From Rhizopus sp. PT2906 (taxonomy: Eukaryota; Mucoromycota; Mucoromycetes; Mucorales; Rhizopodaceae), in assembly GCA_025529335.1 (NCBI GenBank), contig JAMYHX010000287.1, forward strand, positions 1-64,000: DNA of 64,000 nt. Reading direction: 5' to 3'. A program made the position numbers and the translations under genes. The first letter of the stretch is position 1. Every line of letters starts with the position of its first letter. This document shows positions 10,738 through 24,106 of this stretch, piece after piece. The notes beneath the pieces are model-generated. The model ran no database searches. It saw only the letters and a program-made list of their open reading frames with translations, and had not been told where the DNA came from.

Positions 10738-12496
10738 TTAACTGGAAGAAGGTTCATTCAAGTTGCATCGATTAGGATTCAAAAGACACCAACGAGGTGT
10801 GTTGGGTTCTGCACCAATACCACGGCCAATCATTCTCAACACCCAATCATTGAATCGAGGTTGAACTTCACCAAGTGTACGACGGTTTCCCTTTTTGTCA
10901 TAACTGCCAGACCAATATATTTCAGCAGCAGCCGATGAACGAGGCCAGAGACGAGAATCAACAACGGTAGGGCCAGATTGTTCTGACCAAAGAGCAACTT
11001 CACCACCAAGTACCTTACCCTTGTGTGATTTCTTAACGCCATGAGTCATATCATAGCTGTAGATACGTTGCCAGGTCTTGAAAGGTGCGCACCAGGAACC
11101 ACCCACACCGCCATAGTTGAAGGAGTCATCTGCAGTTTGAGTTTGTGCGGGCGAGATATAGCGAGTATCGTTACCAACCCATCCTAAATTACAATTCAAG
11201 AGTCAATATAATATGAAACTAAATATAGATATATATATAAAGCTTACCACCGTGGCCACAGTCGAGATAAAAGTAATCATAGTTGGAAACAATCACATCA
11301 TAGCCTGCAGAGGTATAATTGGAAGGAGGATTAACCCAGGACTGAATGATGGTATCGGTTTTGATCTTGCCACCATCCTTGACGGGATCTTCCCAGATGA
11401 TAGATCGCTTCTTTTGCTTAATGACATAGCCAATGATATCGTTTGTAAAGTCATACCAAACTTGCTCAAAGGTAGTCTTGTGTTTCTTGACATAATCTGA
11501 CATTTGCTTATTTGTGGGCCAACATTTGGCATTCAATTCGTCACCACCAGCATGGTACAAAGTATCTGGGAAACGACTGGTTATTTCCTTAATGACATCC
11601 TTGACAAGCTTGATAGTTCCCGGATGAATGACGTTTAATTGACCAGCGGGGGGCTCGGCTGCGTAGGTACCCCACCAAAGCCCGTGGCAGGCCATAAGTT
11701 CTGGGTGAGACAAGGCAATAGAATCTGTATGCGCAGGCATATCAATTTCGGGGAGTATGCGCACACCACGCGATTGACCGTACTTGATGATAGTCTCGAC
11801 ATCCTTGGGGCTGTAAACCATGTCGGGCGTATAGGCGCCTTTCTTAGAGAGCTCGGGGTGCTTCTTGATGTAGATTGGCCATGATTGAGAATCGGTAATG
11901 TGCCAGTGAAGGACGTTCATCTTGTTATAAGCCATGGCATCAATGGTACGAAGGATATCTTTCACAGGGTAAAAGTTTCTAGCAGTATCTAACATGACAC
12001 CGCGATGAGGATAGGAAGGCGCATCCTTGATATGGGCTGTGTGGGCAACGAGATGGCCTTTACTTGAACCTTGTTGAACGAGTTGGGCAAACGTTTCAAG
12101 CCCACGAAGGGCACCTACCCACGTCTTGGCTTCGAGTGTTGCTTGACTACCTTTAGTAGGAACATCTAGAATATAAGATTCGTCGACGCCCAAGTCAAGT
12201 TTGGCCTTGTTGTCCTTGACAACAATCTTTAAACTTTGAAGTGTATCTCCTTGCTTCAAGTGTTCTTTGGGGGTAACTTGGACGGGAACCCAGCTCTCTT
12301 TGTGAATAAGCTTAATGTAGCGTTTGGAAGCATCTTGAACGTAGGTATTATCTGCACCTATTATCTTGAAGTTACTTGAAAGTGATTTCTGGGCACCTGT
12401 CCAGGACACATCTTGAGGAATAGGAAAGAGGAGTGTCTTTGCATCAATGACAGTAGAAAGAAGGAGTGCAGCAGCAGTAGCGATAGAAAGCTTCAT
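10738..12496 (-). CDS. Secreted beta-N-acetylhexosaminidase, GH20
   Basis: This exo-glycosidase releases GlcNAc from chitin oligomers and supports cell-wall turnover and chitin use together with endochitinases. The exons are 12496-11248 and 11183-10738, giving 564 residues. The protein starts with a signal peptide ([19 protein letters not shown]) and a GH20b-type N-terminal domain. The catalytic barrel follows, with [11 protein letters not shown] and the Asp-Glu catalytic pair in GGDEL. The substrate-binding tryptophan region is ALWSEQ and the terminus is Cys-containing ([10 protein letters not shown]). I chose the ATG at 12496 over an in-frame one 51 nt upstream because it gives a clean secretion signal. 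Confidence 0.9.
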
Positions 12497-15010
12497 GGAT
12501 TTAACAAAGAAAGAAAGAAGAAGGAAAAAAAAAGAAAAGAAAGGCAAAAAGGGGAAAGTGGCTGCAACTTATATTAATTTTACACGACAGTACATCCTGT
12601 TTGAGTTTCATAACCAAAGATGTAACAGTAATAAATGACCAATAATGGTGAACCCTGAGCATTTGAGCCCTGACTTTATTCAGGGAAGAAATGGTCATTC
12701 AGTCATGGATAATGACCGTGATACGAATACTTTGCATCTTTCTCTTTGTTATTCCCTTATGAAGCCTATCATCATGTGGTAAAGATGACACAATGGAAGG
12801 AAAGGATCATTTTGATAGAAAAAATACTGTCTTGATTACCAAATACTTGGGTGTTACATAATAAGCAAAGTGTAAGGATTTACTAAAACACTTAGTTACA
12901 CCTATTTGAGATATTCATTTAGTATATAAACGAATTCTCCATGAAACTTGACAAAATGAGCCTGTGTATTGTGGGTGTAATTTATCTCATTCTTTAATTA
13001 AAGAAAGACTTTTAGTAACTATTGCTTCAATATTTCAGAGATATTCATGTACACACAAAAAAAAAAATTCAGATCCCACGGTTTCCTTTTGGAATCACAG
13101 ACTTTTTTCTTTCTTGTTGTAATCAGGGTAAGATTGGTCCCTGAATTGGACTTTTGTTACACACAAGTGAAATACATCAAAGGACCTGACAGCAGAAAAA
13201 GTGGCTAGTTAGAGTCTATCTTTGAATTAAAGCAAACAATGATGTTTATTATTTACAAACAATAATATAAGCTAGTATCGTCTCTCTTCCATATTCCCTT
13301 TAAACATATAATGACTACAAAATGACTCTCTAGTAGCCAGAGTAATACAATAAATACAGCAGCTACATTCTCTCAAAGAGAAAACTGCTTTCCAAATATG
13401 AAAGTTACCGCACGATTCTAAAGTACCCTTTGGGATGAAATGGCGCTTGATGATGTAGAGGTAGACATTGGAGAATACTATGATAAAATAATGGAGGTAA
13501 AGGGAAATGTTTACAGAGACGCAAATGGATGAGAACACAGTCAAATTGCTCCATTGAGCCATCTTTTTTACGTCGATCGGGTTTGCTTCCCTTTGTTCGT
13601 TTAACATTGTGTAGTAATAGCTCGCTTATGCCCTGTAGATCATATGGAACTAAGCTTCTTTGCATGAAACATGGCAACCACTTCCTAGAAGAGCTCCTTA
13701 ACAACATTGGTTTTGGAACATGGATATATCGTTAAGTGGAAAACGTTAGTATTGTACTTATTTTTATTTCAGCTCTTCAGAAAAAATATGGCAAGCTGCT
13801 AATCATTCCTCTTTGGACATGTATGATAATACAAAAGTATCATCCTGTTAAATACATAGAAACATTATGCTGTCGGTATTTAAATATATGGCGGCTACTC
13901 TTTTGTTATTTTCATTGCTGTGTGCAGAATGTGTAAGCTCAATAGACTCTACGATGTCAATATCCATTTGAGCAAGACAAATACCACAAGGGCCTAAGTC
14001 CATGTCTCATTGAAAGACATATTACTTAAGAGAAAAAGAAAACAACATTTAAAACTGTCAATGGGGCACCAGTTACGGAAGGTTTGTCTGAGAGATGTGT
14101 GACACCCTGTAGCCTTGTCTCTTTTGGCTATCTAGCTTAAATGCTATGTGATATTTGACTATCTTGCCAATTGTTTAACGTAGGGACTCATCATTGATAA
14201 TAGAACGATTGCTCAATACTTTATTTCTCTCTCACAGATACTAACCTTTCGGAAGTCAAGTCTATAAACTTTCTTCTTTTCTCTCTCCTGAAAGCAATGC
14301 GTCATCTCCCTAAATCTTTTATACTTATTGTACTTATTCATGTTAGTCAACTAAAAGTCAATTACTTGTGTTTAAAGGTGTATAACGAGTAGAGACACCT
14401 TTTTTAAACTTATTCCTGAACAGGGAATGGGTCATGTTCTCACCTATCTGTTCACATAGCTTGGGAAAGTGATACACAGTTATCCTTATTTGATTATCGA
14501 ACAAGAAGCAACTCTTTTCTTTATGCTGAGTCATGAGAAACGATTAAATGATAACGACAAGAGAAAAGCAGGGTAGTTGTTGGATATTATCACGAAAACG
14601 AGGGTTGCTATCATGACACACTGCCACAAGATAGCATCCCCTCCTCTTTGATGCCATACAACATAAAATCAGATGGGTAGTACAGCCTCTCCCTTTTTCC
14701 TTCCCCTTCACATCTTCTGTTTATTTAACTTATTATGGGTTTAATCCCGATCGCTGCAAGGAGACACATAAACATACATTGTAAATACCAAAAAATGAAT
14801 AGTTAACTTTTACATATATCCTTTTGATTCATATTTTGCTTTACAAGCACACTTAAAGGCTAATTAGAATACAGCCAATACTATATAAAAGAATAAATAA
14901 CAACAAAAGAGAGGGGAAGGAAAGGGGGGAGAAAAGGGAAGGAAAGGGGAGGGGGGACATTGAGTAACAAAAAAAATAGTCTTTTTTTTTATATGTGAAA
15001 TAATAATAGT
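12497..15010. other. Long gene-poor gap
   Basis: No convincing gene is visible. Short open frames around 13270-13940 on both strands have no recognisable motif and overlap each other. The AT-rich character and scattered remnants suggest decayed sequence. The right end carries the 3' flank of the RGS gene with a long polypurine tract. Confidence 0.45.
14905..14957. repeat. Polypurine tract
   Basis: All of the roughly 53 bases are purines on the plus strand, with several G runs of four to six. It lies about 55 nt beyond the stop codon of the RGS gene, so it would be a pyrimidine tract in that transcript's 3' region. Confidence 0.7.
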
Positions 15011-17013
15011 TTAAGCTTGAGTTTCGACATCACCATTGGTTGTAGAAGAGCCAGTTGAATAGAACAAGTCATTTGAGTCCAGATCGTCCTTTTGCTTCTT
15101 ACGTTCACTCTTTTCAATAGCATCAATGATCTTGCGATATTTTTCAGTTTTAACAAATTTAGGAACAGAATCAGACGCCATCAAACGACAGATGTGTTCA
15201 TTCACTCTATCAAATAGCTTCAACATCATGCGTAAACTCTGGGAAGCAGATGCAGCGGTGATCAGAATCGTCGGCTTTCCTTGTCCGGGATAAGCGGGTA
15301 CGACAGTGACAACGGAATTGACTATCCTAGCCATCTCTTGACAAAGTGAGTGTTCCACGTTGAGTTCGCATGAGGAGCCAGGAGCAAGATAAGTGGACCA
15401 TATATCATAGGCGTCTTCCAGGAGATCCTTTTGGTTTTGAGAGGGAAGTGCAGGGCTCTGGTTACGACATTTCCTCCTTAACGTATTATAGTCAATCCAA
15501 AAGTCCAAGTTTTCTTCACAGAAATTGGCACGCAGGAAATCTTTAAAGGGAGAACGAAGTTTGGCGTTTTCAAGGATAATCTTGAGTCTAGCTGAGTTGC
15601 TTTCTTTATGATCCACTTGAATATTTACATTATTATCAACAGCCATACTTGACGGGCGTGAGGAACCCTGTTCATCGTTCTCTTGGTCGCCAGAGGCATC
15701 CTCGCTTGTGGTGGTTAATGATTGTGTGATCATTAGTGAATCGGGATCCTGTGATAAAATCTCTTTTAAGGTTGCTTGTTCCTCGCCTGTGGGATTAATT
15801 TTTGATTTATCCAACAATGCTTGTTGTGGTGGCTGTGGTACAGGTGGGGGAGGAGAGATTGCTGGTGTCATCGAGGGTAGTTTGCTGGCTGGTTCTGATA
15901 CAACCTGTTTTCCCTTATCGGTCACGACAAACATCACTGCCTTGGAAGCCTTCAATGGTGCATCCTTTGTGCTGTGCTTGGGGTCCTGGTACTCTATCCA
16001 TCCATATTTTAAAAATTCGTTGGCAATGACTTCTGCTTCTTCTCGACATGAGGTGGTGCAATAGTCCAGAAGCCAGTCGCAGCACATCTGGGATGAGAAC
16101 ACCGTGCGCATCGTCTTGACTGTCTTGGGCAAGTTTTTGCTTGATTTGGAGAGCGTGAGTAGATAGTTTCCAAGTAATTGTACCCTAGAGTCGCTACCGG
16201 CCACTGAAGCAGACATGGCAAAGGGAGCACTTAGGGATGGTGAGGATGTTGAGTTAGCTGATGATACGGACGAGGTTGTGGATGAAGGAGGTGTTGTACC
16301 ACTACTGCTGTTGGCTTGTCGAGATACGGAGACAGAACTTGCATTGCCCGAACTTGTCAATTCTCCATCTAGTGGTAAGGAGGTCATCATGACACGGAAG
16401 ATGACAGATACAGTAGCCCGATTGAGGATGAGCTGATCATCATCAGGACTACGTTCTAATCGTGCAAGATGAATAGCTTCCATATGACTAAAATGCTTCC
16501 TTAGTGTAGTGACATTGACCTCTGTACGTATGCAAAAGTCTTGCAGTATACATAGCCCTTTAGGAGTGAGATGCCATATACCCTTGTCACGGAAGGTCCT
16601 GTTTTGAGGGTCGACAGCGTTTTCCATCAAACGGCAGTTTTGGAATTGTTGACACAATGTCTTGGCCATATCTCGAGACATGTTGAATGTAGTTGTTGTC
16701 GTTGTTCGTTGGAGGCGCGAGGGATCATTGGGGTCAGGAGTACGTACAGTATGAGAAAATCGTAAGTTGCCTAAGGCTTGGATGGCATCATCTGAAGAAA
16801 AAGTGTTGTAGTAGTTTCTGAAGAGGTATCGATGTGTGTCAATGGGCATTTGAACAATCAGTGCTGCAAACAGATCGTGAATATCCTAAGGAAGACTATG
16901 GTTAGAAGAGAAGAAAGAGAGAGATCAGTAGTATATACCTTTAAGAAGGGACGACCATCAATAGTAAATTTCATCATTGAAGTATATGCTTGTTGAGAAA
17001 CGTTCGCATCCAT
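15011..17013 (-). CDS. DEP-RGS regulator of G-protein signalling (Sst2/FlbA-like)
   Basis: This is a GTPase-activating protein for heterotrimeric G-alpha subunits and so damps pheromone, nutrient or growth signalling. The exons are 17013-16939 and 16885-15011 (649 residues); the first encodes 25 residues and ends in GRPFLK. Two DEP-type modules lie in the N-terminal half (near residues 20-150 and 225-310), separated by a serine-rich linker. The RGS box spans about residues 440-600, starting LKIILENAKLRSPFKDF and including FCEENLDFWIDY. The order DEP, DEP, RGS is that of yeast Sst2 and Aspergillus FlbA. Which G-alpha it serves is unknown. Confidence 0.88.
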
Positions 17014-17588
17014 CTTTTGTGTGTGTAGAATAAATTAGAGTAAAGCAGGAATGAAGAAAAGGAGAAAGAAAAGAAGAGAAGAGGAAGCTTTTATTGAAAA
17101 CGGCTTCGTTCTGTAATTATATTAAAAATTCCAGACATAAGGAGAAGTGATGGACAATTGTACGTGTGTGGTGCATGAATATGTGTGTGGGTTCAGGTTT
17201 GATGTCTGATCAGCTCCTTATTGGCATGTCTTACCTTTATGCTTGGGCAGTATTTGTTACTTATTTTGACAGAAATAGTATAGAAACATATTGTTATGCA
17301 TCTCTCCTTGTTTTTAAAGTTTGAAGAGAAATTGTCAATAATAACAGTAAACTTAACTTTAAATTATTTTTTTTTTTTTTTGCTTATACAAACGAATGTA
17401 AACTTGAAGAATCAATCTATTGTTATCGTTCCGCCTCCCCTCCTCTTTCTTTCTTTCAATCGTATCTTTTAATCCCCTTTAATACAGTAGCGTGTTACGT
17501 GATGACTTTTACACAATAATAAAGACTAAAAAAGAAGTGACGTTCTTAGAATAAATATCTGGCTTCTTTTTTTTTGGTCATTTATTCA
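17014..17588. other. Intergenic region between RGS and Ede1-like genes
   Basis: The stretch contains the presumed promoter of the RGS gene near 17014-17200 and the 3' flank of the Ede1-like gene, with poly-T runs at about 17369-17383 and 17569-17577. No gene is seen. Confidence 0.5.
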
Positions 17589-20500
17589 TTAGGATTGATC
17601 CAACAGATAATTTGTAGCCTTTTCTAGATCTTGATCGTATCTATCTAGTGCTTCTTTGGCAGCTGTAGGATCAAATCCCATGTTGACTAACTCTGCAATG
17701 CGGCTACCTTGAATGGTGTCCAAGTTGTATGCATTAGCAATATCATTATTATTACTTGCAGTTGAAGGAGTTACGGAGGGTGCTGCGTGTTGCATAAATG
17801 TGGGTTGTTTGTGTTCACTTGGCGATGTCTGTGTTATTATCCCTTGAGTATTCGTACTACTACTACTCTTATTCTGTTGCTGTGCCTCTTTATCAGTCTT
17901 CTTCTTTTTCTTTTTCTTGTTATCACCGTCAAACCCTCCTAACGTCTTGGCCCATTTCATGATGCCCTTTTTCTTTTTCTTTTTATTACTATTATCGATT
18001 TCGGGTACAGTCTCCTTTGGAGGAGTCTCTTCTTTCCATCCCCTGCCATGTTCTCCTAGATTATTTTCTGTACTATTATTATGCAAGAATCCAGCGTGCT
18101 CGTGCCCTTGTGACAAGTCTATATTAGACTTGGTTTGTTCTGGAGCATTCTCTTTTGTCTCTGGAATATCTTCCAACATCGGTAGTTGAGTGTTAAGCTT
18201 ATCTGACGCTGGCGATGTTGGATGATTATCATTTTCATTATCTTGTATTGCGTCCCCTTTCAAGGAACTATCATCAAGGTTGTCATGATTAGAGTTTGGA
18301 CTGTTTTGCTTGTTTCCAAAAATAGAATCGAATTCATTTGAATCAATTAAGGGTGTTGTTGACACTGTCTGATCATATTTAGTAACGTCAAACATTGATG
18401 GCTCAGGAGATCGATTCGCCTTCGAGCTAGATTGTTTCATGATGTCGTTGGTTTGATTTAATTGTTCAGAAGGGGGCACAGTACGTGCGTTTGTGTCAGA
18501 ACTATCAGATTCGGACAATGAACTAATCATGACGGGTTCTTCCTCTTCTTCTTTATTCTTAGATCTCTTCTCTCCTTCTTTACGTTCTATCATTCCAAGT
18601 AACTCACTTGACTTGGCTTGTTCAAGCCCATCAGGTCTTTTTGTTATTCCCTTTGAGCGAACCGATGGCCCATTGTTATCAGGATGGTCTATCATAACAA
18701 ACTCACTTTCGTCAGCTGATGATGTCCGTGTGTCTTGCTTACGAGAAGTTAGCGCATTTTTGATCGGATTAGAGTCCCCATTTTCTACTGCATCATAAAA
18801 GTCGTCAGCAGAATCTGTTGCTTCACCTTCTGTATCGGTCAGATAGTCTGGCTGTCTAGTATGTCCAACGGACACGTTACTATCTTGACTAATTCCCGAT
18901 TCCTGCGTATATATAACTTTAATCGCCTTTTCATTTCCCCCATTTCATGCGCCTTACCTTAAAAGGGTTTATATCGAGTATTTTCCCTGTTTCATTACCT
19001 TCTTCATGTGGTTTAATAATTGGCATGTCTCGATCATGTGTCACCTGTTCCTCCTTATCATCTTGCTCATCTCTTTCCGGTGCTATAATAGCTGCTTCTG
19101 CTTCAATGGGGACAATCTTATCAGCTGTGTCACCTTTTGTCGTATCCTTAATTTCTTCATTTTCTTTTGCTTCGCTTTTATCAGTGTATTGAGCCAATTG
19201 TGCTTGTTGGATCTCCTGTTCTTTATTGTCTTTATCAGAAACTATTTGTTCTAAATTGTTTATGCTGCCTTCAGTAATTTCTTCTCCTTTCAGCCCCTGT
19301 GGCAAAGAGCTTTCTAATTTTGTTTGATCCTGAGTCAATTCTGATTTTGTGGATAGTTGTTCATGTGGTATATCTTCCTTAATAGATTCAGACACGGGTC
19401 GGTCGATCTCCTCTGTCTGACCCACAATTTTAGGCTCCTTTTCATGATCTGATCGAGACAACCCTTGTTCCTGACTTGGGCGTCTTTCATCTGTCATTCG
19501 GCGTTCCTTTTCCATATGTTCGCCATCCTCTTCAGGTCCTGATTGTGATCGCCTCTCTTTTTCTTCCCTTTGACGTTCCTCTTCTTCTTGTCTTTCCTTT
19601 TCGATCTTTTGACGTTCCTCTTCTTCTTGTCTCTCTTTCTCAACTCTTTGACGCTCCTCTTCTTCCTGTTTTTCAATTCTTTGACGCTCCTCTTCCTCTT
19701 GTTTCTTCTTTTGCTCAGCTGCAATTCGTTCAGCTTCTGCTTTTTCAAGAGCTGCCTTTTTAGCTGCTGCCCGCTCCTGCTTTCTCTTATGTTTTTCTTG
19801 CAACTCATCCAACTGCTTTGTAAATCTCAGCGTCTCCATTTGTATATTGTGAACTGATCGACGAAGCCTCTCATTTTCATTTTGTCCCTGCTTCAACTCA
19901 TTCTGCACTTCAACCTTTTGCTTTTTGAGCGATTCTAGATCCTTTTCAGCCGATTCGAACTCTGTCTTGACTCTTTCCCAAGTGGGTGATTCATTGCTCA
20001 GTGTTTCTTTGAGTTGCTGCAGTTGCATTGTCTCAGATTCGTTCTTTGACTGAAGCTCCTCTTGCTGATGTTTCAAGTCTGTATTTTTCTCTTTTAATGC
20101 AGACAGTGATTGCTCAATTCGGCTCTTTTGCGCCTGTAGATCACGTGTAGCCTTTTTTGTTGTTTCGATCTGATTCTGAAGTAAATTGACCTTATTGGTC
20201 TCCTCTGCCAGCTCTTGATTATCTTCTCCAAGCAGATCTTCTTCTTCTTCTTCTTTGACAGGCATTGCTACAACAACAAAAAGGGGGGGAGTATTTAGCC
20301 TTGTGTAATAAGTCGCTGACAAGTAAGACGATTACCTTGTGATATCATTTGAGGTGAGGCTGTCATGACAGGTGGCAATATGGTAGGAGACATAATGGAT
20401 TGTCCTGAAAGCTTGGAATGAATCAGATGCATGGCTGCAGCAAATTGAGTTGAATTCAAGGTCTGTTTGCCATCTCTGTCTACCATGTTCCAGATATGAA

Positions 20501-21487
20501 CGAGTTCTGTATCTGGTAACTTTGACCTTTTAAAAAGTTCAAAAGCATCCGATCGCTGGATGATACCTCGTCCTTGTCTATCGAGCTTATTAAAGTATGA
20601 TTCATAGCGTGCTTTATCCTGTGAGGGGACAAGTTGGTCTACGTTAGATATTGTACTGGCTATCGAACTCGCTCTTCGACTCGAAGGTGAAGATACAGAC
20701 TGTTGGCCGAGTGCTGATAAGTAAACACTTTGAGGCAGCACTGCCGGTAATTCTGTCATTGACTTATCCATCAGTTTAGCGATATAATGCATGGCGATAA
20801 TAAATTCTGACTCATTCAAATAACCACAACGACGGATATCAGCCAAATTCCTATACACTGTGTTATTTTTCTTTTTTATCTTTCTTTGTTTATGTGTACC
20901 ATATCTGTGCTAATTGGTCATTGGGTAGTTTTGACTTTAAAAACAGATTTTTAGCTGCTTCTGCTTGAATTCCAAAATCTGTGGGACGCTGTGCTTTGTA
21001 AATAGACTGGTATTTCATTCGCTCGGCCGGAGTTATTAATGCATGATCAGACTCTGATGTTAATTGAATACCCTTAATTCTTGGCAATGGAGTCGCTTGA
21101 TATAATACGGTTATAAGTTTATGTTTCTTTAGTTACATGTGTCACCTACGTGTAGATAGTAATGGACTCTTTGGTTTGATATGATTTTGTGCACAGGCTA
21201 TTAGTTTTAGTGCAACAGCAAATGTATTCGGTGTAAGATAACCAAGATTATGTTCGTCTGCAGTCTCCCAAATCTAATAGGGTTAACCATATGTCTGTTT
21301 ATACTTAGTCAGATTTACATACTTCAGATAATACCGTATTCGGTAGTTCTGACCTTGCAAAGAACTGAACTGCTTCTAAACCAGTAACTATATTTGGTTG
21401 AGTTAAAGCAGCTGCTTTAAATAGTTGTTTATAAGTTGTCACTTCTGTTGGCGTCAAACTTGATTCCCATGTGTTTGTTGTTGACAT
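17589..21487 (-). CDS. Ede1-like EH-domain endocytic scaffold with UBA domain
   Basis: An early-acting clathrin-mediated endocytosis scaffold at the plasma membrane. EH domains bind NPF-motif adaptors and the C-terminal UBA binds ubiquitinated cargo. Six exons (21487-21323, 21273-21150, 21095-20900, 20850-20336, 20267-18958, 18902-17589) give 1207 residues. EH1 is near residues 8-90, EH2 near 115-205 and EH3 near 260-345, each with the LP(N/D)xxLxxIW signature. A long coiled coil with EEERQRIEK-type repeats follows at about 360-560, then an acidic disordered region. The UBA (LVNMGFDPTAAKEAL) is at the extreme C-terminus. This order matches yeast Ede1 and animal Eps15. Confidence 0.9.
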
Positions 21488-22040
21488 TACAAGTTTTTAA
21501 GTAAAAAACAAAAACCAAAAAAAACCGTTTCTCCGCCATGAACAATAAATAACAAAGATCATGTGATTTATGCGCATTCGTCTTTGTGTTTTTCCTTGCT
21601 TTAACAACGTATGCGCTGTTTATGAGAATAAAATCAGTAAAAAGTGATGCTGTATTCTCCTTTACTGCATATGTCAAATTGAGATTGTGGTTGATGACAG
21701 ATTGACTAGAAGAAATAAACATGTGTGTGAGCTTGGCAAATGCTGAAGTCGAAATGCATATCTTTGTTAAGACTAAAGAGACGAAATTTATTCTATTGTT
21801 TCAATTGAAGTAAGCCATTGTTACATTGCAACAAACGGATCAAAGGGAGTAGTATTATTTTCGCTGATCAAGGCTTAAAAAAAAGAAAGAGGATGAGCAA
21901 TAAAGTATTTGTGCTGTTTAAAAGGGAAGTTGGCATTACAGTTTTTTAGATGATTTTAAATCATGCTCAATTGTCATTGGCTGATAGCCGTTGTAAAGTC
22001 AATTAAGCCATGAAATGTCTTTTTTTTTTCTCCTCTTTTA
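21488..22040. promoter_or_regulatory. Divergent intergenic region between Ede1-like and ERJ5-like genes
   Basis: The two flanking genes point away from each other, so this AT-rich stretch should carry both promoters. No specific factor site was identified by eye. Confidence 0.4.
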
Positions 22041-22946
22041 ATGAAAGACAAGTTATGCTTATTACTGCTATTATTACTTGTCTCGTATCTATGGATACCA
22101 CCTATAATAAAAACTTGGAATTGGCAAGAAGGTTTATTATGACTCTTTTTGTGTGTATGTACATTGATTAAGATTAAACAGACGAAATTATGCTTCTTGA
22201 TCTTGCTAAAGAAATAGAGCAACAGAACCATAGCTTTTATACTTGGTTGAATGTCGAGGCAAGTTGGTCAATAACCACCATGTTCTTTTATTTACACATC
22301 AGTTTAGAAAGATGCAAACTTGAAAGAGATAAGCAAGGTGTATCGAAAGCTACTTGTCAAATATAGGTAATATCTATTATGGTTGGTCTTGTCAATGACC
22401 TTAAAAAATCAAAATAATAGTACTGTAGATGACGATATGTTTAAAAAGACGTCTCATATTGCATATATTCTACGCAATCCCAAGTTAAGAGCTCTTTATG
22501 ACTCTATCTTATTAGATGACTATCATCATCAGCAAGTTTACTGGAAAGGCTTTTATTATTACTACACACGACATAAACTAGCTTGTATGATCATCATTGC
22601 ATTACTCAGTCTTACAATGCTTGAATATCTAAAGGCGTGGGCTAGTTATTGGACAGAACGTGCCATGATGGAACAGTTTATAGAGAATGCAAAGATAATG
22701 GCACAAAGAATATCAGATAAGCATCTCTCTGCCAAAACCCACAAGAGCTACATGGACTTTGGTACAAGAACAATTCAATGCGAGATTACAAAAGATAGGG
22801 AGATTGTCATGATGGATAGCAAAGGCCATCGTGTTCCTTTGGATATAGACAAGATCATAGAAAAGCCAGGTCTATATTCGATATCTATCATTCGAGCTCT
22901 CTCATATACTGTTCAATCACTTCAAAATATTAAAAAAGGAATGTAA
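22041..22946 (+). CDS. ERJ5-like ER membrane J-protein lacking the HPD motif
   Basis: A homologue of yeast Erj5, an ER-membrane J-domain protein that helps keep folding capacity. The exons are 22041-22131, 22182-22258, 22308-22366 and 22421-22946 (250 residues). A signal segment (KLCLLLLLLLVSYLW) is followed by FYTWLNVEKDANLKEISKVYRKLLVKY, the J-domain start, and by ILRNPKLRALYDSIL, its end. Between them the obligatory HPD loop is missing and KY runs into STVDDD. A transmembrane helix follows (LACMIIIALLSLTML) with the Erj5-type tail. The second intron uses a GC donor (GCAAGT). Without HPD it should not stimulate Hsp70 ATPase. Orthology is inferred from layout. Confidence 0.72.
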
Positions 22947-22960
22947 ACATTTTATTTGCT

Positions 22961-23840
22961 TTAATCCACACATGGCTTAAAGTGATATTCATCAATTGTA
23001 TTATAGACCTGTCCTTCATTTTCAATATGCTGCATGGCTTGTCGTATCTCAGCTTCAGTATGCATAGTTTTTAATTTTTCAATGATGAAATCAAGTGTTA
23101 CTCCTTCTGTAAGGTGTGAGTTTTCTTTCATGACTCCCATAATACGATCTTCAATGATATTTCCTTTGTTGTTTGAGGTTTCAACAAATAACGAGTTTTT
23201 CTGTACAAATGTTAGCTACACATTTTTTTATTTTTTTTATTTTTTTTTTACCTTGCTAGGTTTGGTGAATGTCAAGTGCACATAAATAGCTTCCAGATAG
23301 TGATGTGTGATTTCATTATAGTCAGTGATGGGTCGAATAGCAAATGCTGCGACAGTTATTCGATTATGGAAATAGGCTAATCTACCATAAACTCTCACAT
23401 AGATATCGCGCACTAAGCTTCGACGTTCATCTGCCTCGATCTCAGTTTCATTTTGCTCGATCCATTTTCTAACATCAGCTGAGCCTGTGCCGTCCTCAAT
23501 TGTGTAGATAACATTCATTTGTTGTTCACTGATATTACGAATAATTCCAACAAACGTAACCTATAACATGTCTATGAGAAATAGCGTCTATATAGTTGCA
23601 TTATACTTTTACTTGAGTACAATCAGCACCATCAATCTTGATAATACCTTCTGATTGAGGTACTTCGCCACCCTTTATTTGTCTAATAGTGACAGGTCTT
23701 AATGTTTGCTCGCTCATAGGTTTCTACCAGTCTATGTCAGCTATCTATACTAAACTCTTTTTATATTCGCTTACTCTAGCAAAGTTTCCTTGACTGCTTG
23801 ATCCATCAAACGAGTTACTCATAAATCCACCGCCTTCCAT
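22961..23840 (-). CDS. RPA2: Replication protein A 32 kDa subunit
   Basis: The middle subunit of the heterotrimeric single-strand DNA-binding complex, used in replication, repair and recombination. Four exons (23840-23775, 23723-23613, 23560-23252, 23200-22961) give 241 residues. The N-terminus is glycine/serine-rich (GGGFMSNSFDGSSSQG), as in the phosphorylated tail of the family. The OB fold starts RPVTIRQIKGG and contains VTFVGIIRNI and YTIEDGTG. The C-terminal winged helix is at about 165-241 and ends in HFKPCVD. The stop codon lies only 14 nt from that of the convergent J-protein gene. Confidence 0.92.
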
Positions 23841-24106
23841 GATTGATATATTATTTATAAAAAAAAAAAAAAAAAAAAAAAAAGAAAGAAAAAAGAAAAA
23901 GATCGCGTCTGCGCAGAAAAAAATAGTCCAAAAGTGACGGTGCGCGCGCGCGTTGGTTGTCCTTAGTGTAAGTACAATCAAGCTCCGTTACTATTGGCAA
24001 ATACGAATTGGCCAATAAGAGAAATGAACGTCTAGAGAAATAGGAGGGAACAGATAAATTGAACCTGTGTCGTTTTATTATTTCTTTTTTCTTTGTTTCT
24101 AATCAA
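23841..24106. promoter_or_regulatory. Shared divergent promoter of RPA32 and signal peptide peptidase
   Basis: 266 nt separate the two divergent start codons. The region has a 25-nt A tract at 23859-23883, which could exclude nucleosomes, and an alternating CG run at about 23941-23951. Confidence 0.5.

Noticed and set aside
13272..13936. Open frames on both strands in the gap after the GH20 gene
   Set aside because: They overlap each other, have no domain or splice logic, and composition resembles non-coding DNA.
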